DNA of 7,429 bases from positions 1 to 7,429 of the forward strand of contig JAQYWA010000096.1 of assembly GCA_030145265.1 (NCBI GenBank). The letters are read 5' to 3'. Under the pieces are notes generated by a model, which was not told where the DNA came from, ran no database searches, and saw nothing but the letters and a program-made list of their open reading frames with translations. Both the position numbers and the translations under genes were made by a program. This document shows, in pieces, positions 6,181 through 7,429 of this stretch (position 1 is the stretch's first letter; every line of letters starts with the position of its first letter). The DNA comes from Desulfuromonas sp. Lineage in GTDB: Bacteria > Desulfobacterota > Desulfuromonadia > Desulfuromonadales > Trichloromonadaceae.

Positions 6181-6204
6181 AACTCATGTGCTGAACCTGG
6201 TCAA
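6176..6204 (-). promoter_or_regulatory. Promoter of the fur-feoB block
   Basis: On the minus strand TTGACC (6204-6199, 5/6) and TAAATT (6181-6176, 4/6) are spaced exactly 17 bp. The -10 is covered by the palindromic operator. Transcription would start near 6169, giving a leader of only about 23 nt that begins within the operator. Confidence 0.6.
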
Positions 6205-6420
6205 GCAGATAATATGTAAATTCAAGGCACCCCAGAAAGGCGCTGCTCTGCCGGCCGGACCAGCATCAACTTCAGGCCTGGACTAACTCCAGTTGTTTCA
6301 AAATCAGAACCGGCGGGTCGCGTCCCCCCTGACGCCTTACTTTTTGTTTAGGAGGCTATCGAACTATTTACGAGCCGGCTGCATAATCGCCTGTTTGACC
6401 CATATGAGAGTTCCTTTTTG

Positions 6421-6442
6421 ATCAATAGCTGCAGCTATTGAT
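6421..6442. repeat. Perfect 22-bp palindrome
   Basis: The 11-bp half ATCAATAGCTG is followed immediately by its exact reverse complement. A PstI-like CTGCAG sits at the centre. A T5 tract (6415-6419) precedes it on the plus strand; no T-run follows it on either strand, so it is not an intrinsic terminator. It could be a dimeric regulator operator or a cruciform-forming site. Confidence 0.8.
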
Positions 6443-6607
6443 TCTCAAACGAACCCAAATCTTGTCTCAAACAGACAATTTTTCGCTTCGGCCCGAATAA
6501 TCCGATAGCCTCCTGGGCCAACCAAATGGAAGCAAAAAATGGCTCCTTCGCGGGGCGATGTCTATTGCTGTGGCCAGTGGCATTTCTGACCGTTGGTGCC
6601 GAAATTT

Positions 6608-6624
6608 CACGACAGCGCTTCGTG
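6608..6624. repeat. Small hairpin in the intergenic region
   Basis: CACGA (6608-6612) pairs with TCGTG (6620-6624) around a 7-nt loop that itself contains AGCGCT. Alone it is weak; it is listed because a second hairpin follows 14 nt later. Confidence 0.35.
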
Positions 6625-6638
6625 GTGTGGGCCTGTAA

Positions 6639-6662
6639 TGCGACCTGCACTCGAAGGTCGTA
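6639..6662. repeat. Second hairpin in the intergenic region
   Basis: CGACCT (6641-6646) pairs with AGGTCG (6655-6660) around an 8-nt loop. A G-U pair and a T-A pair extend the plus-strand RNA stem to 8 bp (6639-6662). Confidence 0.4.
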
Positions 6663-6796
6663 CCCTGTGCATTTCAAAAGAACATTTCGTACGAGGGTTG
6701 TTGAGTGAAAACCGATTAAGCAAAGGCAAGAACAACGCGAAGGCGACACCTGAATTGGTCATCCTTTTTCAGAACCGCCGGTAAATAACCAGACAC

Positions 6797-6828
6797 AAAA
6801 AAAGCGCCCTTTTCCGGGGCGCTTTTTT
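6797..6828 (-). terminator. Bidirectional intrinsic terminator after ccdA
   Basis: A GCGCCC/GGGCGC stem (6804-6809 with 6817-6822) and a 7-nt loop are flanked by A7 on one side and T6 on the other, so it reads as a strong Rho-independent terminator on both strands. It lies 24 nt past the ccdA stop on the minus strand, its most likely user. It would also stop plus-strand transcripts coming from 6205-6796. Confidence 0.9.
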
Positions 6829-6852
6829 GACCATCAACTTGTCACTATCAAT

Positions 6853-7429
6853 TCAGCCTGTTATCGGAATCCACTGGTACAGATAACCGGACAGCCTACC
6901 GAACATGTTGAAGAAGAGCAGGACGCCAACAACCATCAACAAAACACCGGTACCGATTTCCATGAGCCGGATGTGTTTGCGGAACCGGTTGAAGAAGCCA
7001 AGAAATCCGTGAAACAGCAGACCGGAAATCAGAAACGGGATGCCGAGACCGGCTGAATAGACAGCCAGCATCAGGATGCCCTTGGCATAATTGCTCGAGG
7101 TGCCGGCAACCAGAGCCAGGATACCGCCGAGAATCGGTCCGATGCAGGGAGTCCAACCGGCGGCAAAAGCCAGCCCGACCAGAAATGTGCCAAGGAAACC
7201 ACTCGGTTTCTCATGCAGCTGAACACGCTTCTCTCCCAGCAGGATCCCAAAATGAAAGAGTCCCGACATGTGAATGCCGAACAGAAAGACCAGGATGCCG
7301 CCGATACGCTGAATCCAGATCAGGCCTTCGCGCATGTGCACCTGAAAGGTCGAGGATGCGACCCCGGCCAGCGCCCCCAGACCGATGAAGACCGCCGAAA
7401 AACCGGCGATGAAGGCCAGCGAATGCAAC
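6853..7429 (-). CDS. ccdA: CcdA/DsbD-type thiol-disulfide transport protein, 5'-truncated
   Basis: The frame is open to the right edge, so the N-terminus is outside the window; the TTG at 7428-7426 is only the first visible codon. About 191 residues are seen of a protein I expect to be near 240-250. CcdA moves reducing equivalents from cytoplasmic thioredoxin across the inner membrane, typically to keep apocytochrome c haem-binding cysteines reduced. Visible hallmarks are HSLAFIAGFSAVFIGLGA (2-19), GWTPCIGPILGGIL (91-104) with redox Cys95, and YSAGLGIPFLISGL (124-137). About five hydrophobic segments are visible. The partner cysteine in the first membrane segment should lie in the missing part. 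The C-terminus is short, with no thioredoxin domain visible, favouring CcdA over full-length DsbD. An intrinsic terminator follows it. A cytochrome c maturation role would suit a cytochrome-rich metal reducer, but no cytochrome gene is visible here. Confidence 0.9.
   Translation of the reverse strand, partial: LHSLAFIAGFSAVFIGLGALAGVASSTFQVHMREGLIWIQRIGGILVFLFGIHMSGLFHFGILLGEKRVQLHEKPSGFLGTFLVGLAFAAGWTPCIGPILGGILALVAGTSSNYAKGILMLAVYSAGLGIPFLISGLLFHGFLGFFNRFRKHIRLMEIGTGVLLMVVGVLLFFNMFGRLSGYLYQWIPITG

Larger units (their letters stand above)
6205..6796. other. Gene-poor intergenic region with hairpins
   Basis: No gene can be supported in these roughly 590 bp. Short open frames exist on both strands (for example 6526-6708 plus and 6435-6749 minus), but they overlap one another, lack ribosome binding sites and resemble nothing I know. 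Base composition looks lower in GC than the flanking genes, near 50% in the lines I counted. Contents that can be named are a 22-bp perfect palindrome (6421-6442), an 8-bp inverted pair around it (6391-6398 with 6467-6474), and hairpins at 6608-6624 and 6639-6662. The plus-strand end runs into a bidirectional terminator at 6797-6828, so a plus-strand non-coding transcript is conceivable, but I find no good promoter for one. Confidence 0.55.

Noticed and set aside
6435..6784. Overlapping small open frames on both strands as real genes
   Set aside because: They overlap each other, have no ribosome binding sites, one would need a GTG start, and none shows a recognisable motif.
6205..6796. Integron attC site or cassette
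   Set aside because: I could not find paired RYYYAAC and GTTRRRY core sites around a palindromic spacer.

Overview
The window looks like a chromosomal segment of a Desulfuromonadales-type bacterium (Geobacter / Desulfuromonas / Pelobacter relatives). This is an inference from gene content and base composition: most genes are GC-rich, and a minus-strand fur-feoB-(Cys-rich protein)-(DtxR/FeoA protein) block resembles iron operons I remember from Geobacter. No database search was possible.

Layout, left to right. (1) Positions 2-1495, plus strand: the 3' part of a duplicated AspT/YidE-type membrane antiporter with two central TrkA-C (RCK_C) domains; its start lies outside the window. (2) Positions 1496-2145, plus strand: a lower-GC stretch with a candidate promoter and a roughly 145-nt leader, then a small exported six-cysteine protein of unknown function. 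(3) Positions 2189-2838, minus strand: a cyclophilin-type peptidyl-prolyl isomerase (ppiB) with its own promoter and a terminator-like hairpin shared with the convergent small gene. (4) Positions 2857-6204, minus strand: the iron block, read right to left as fur, feoB, a 63-residue Cys-rich protein and a DtxR-fold/FeoA protein. The last three genes are joined by two 4-bp ATGA overlaps. Fur-box-like sites sit before both fur and feoB. (5) Positions 6205-6796: about 590 bp with no convincing gene, holding a perfect 22-bp palindrome and several short hairpins. (6) Positions 6797-7429, minus strand: an intrinsic terminator and the 3' part of a CcdA-type thiol-disulfide transporter, whose start lies beyond the right edge.

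How it fits together. Fur would sense cytoplasmic Fe(II) and probably represses itself and feoB. FeoB would import Fe(II). The last gene carries both a DtxR-type metal-sensing core and the FeoA domain that FeoB normally needs, and no separate feoA is present. The small Cys-rich protein sits between FeoB and FeoA and could be an accessory or sensor for the transporter. The most notable points are the DtxR/FeoA protein, whose presumed DNA-recognition helix is acidic although its metal ligands are kept, and the translationally coupled Cys-rich protein beside it.
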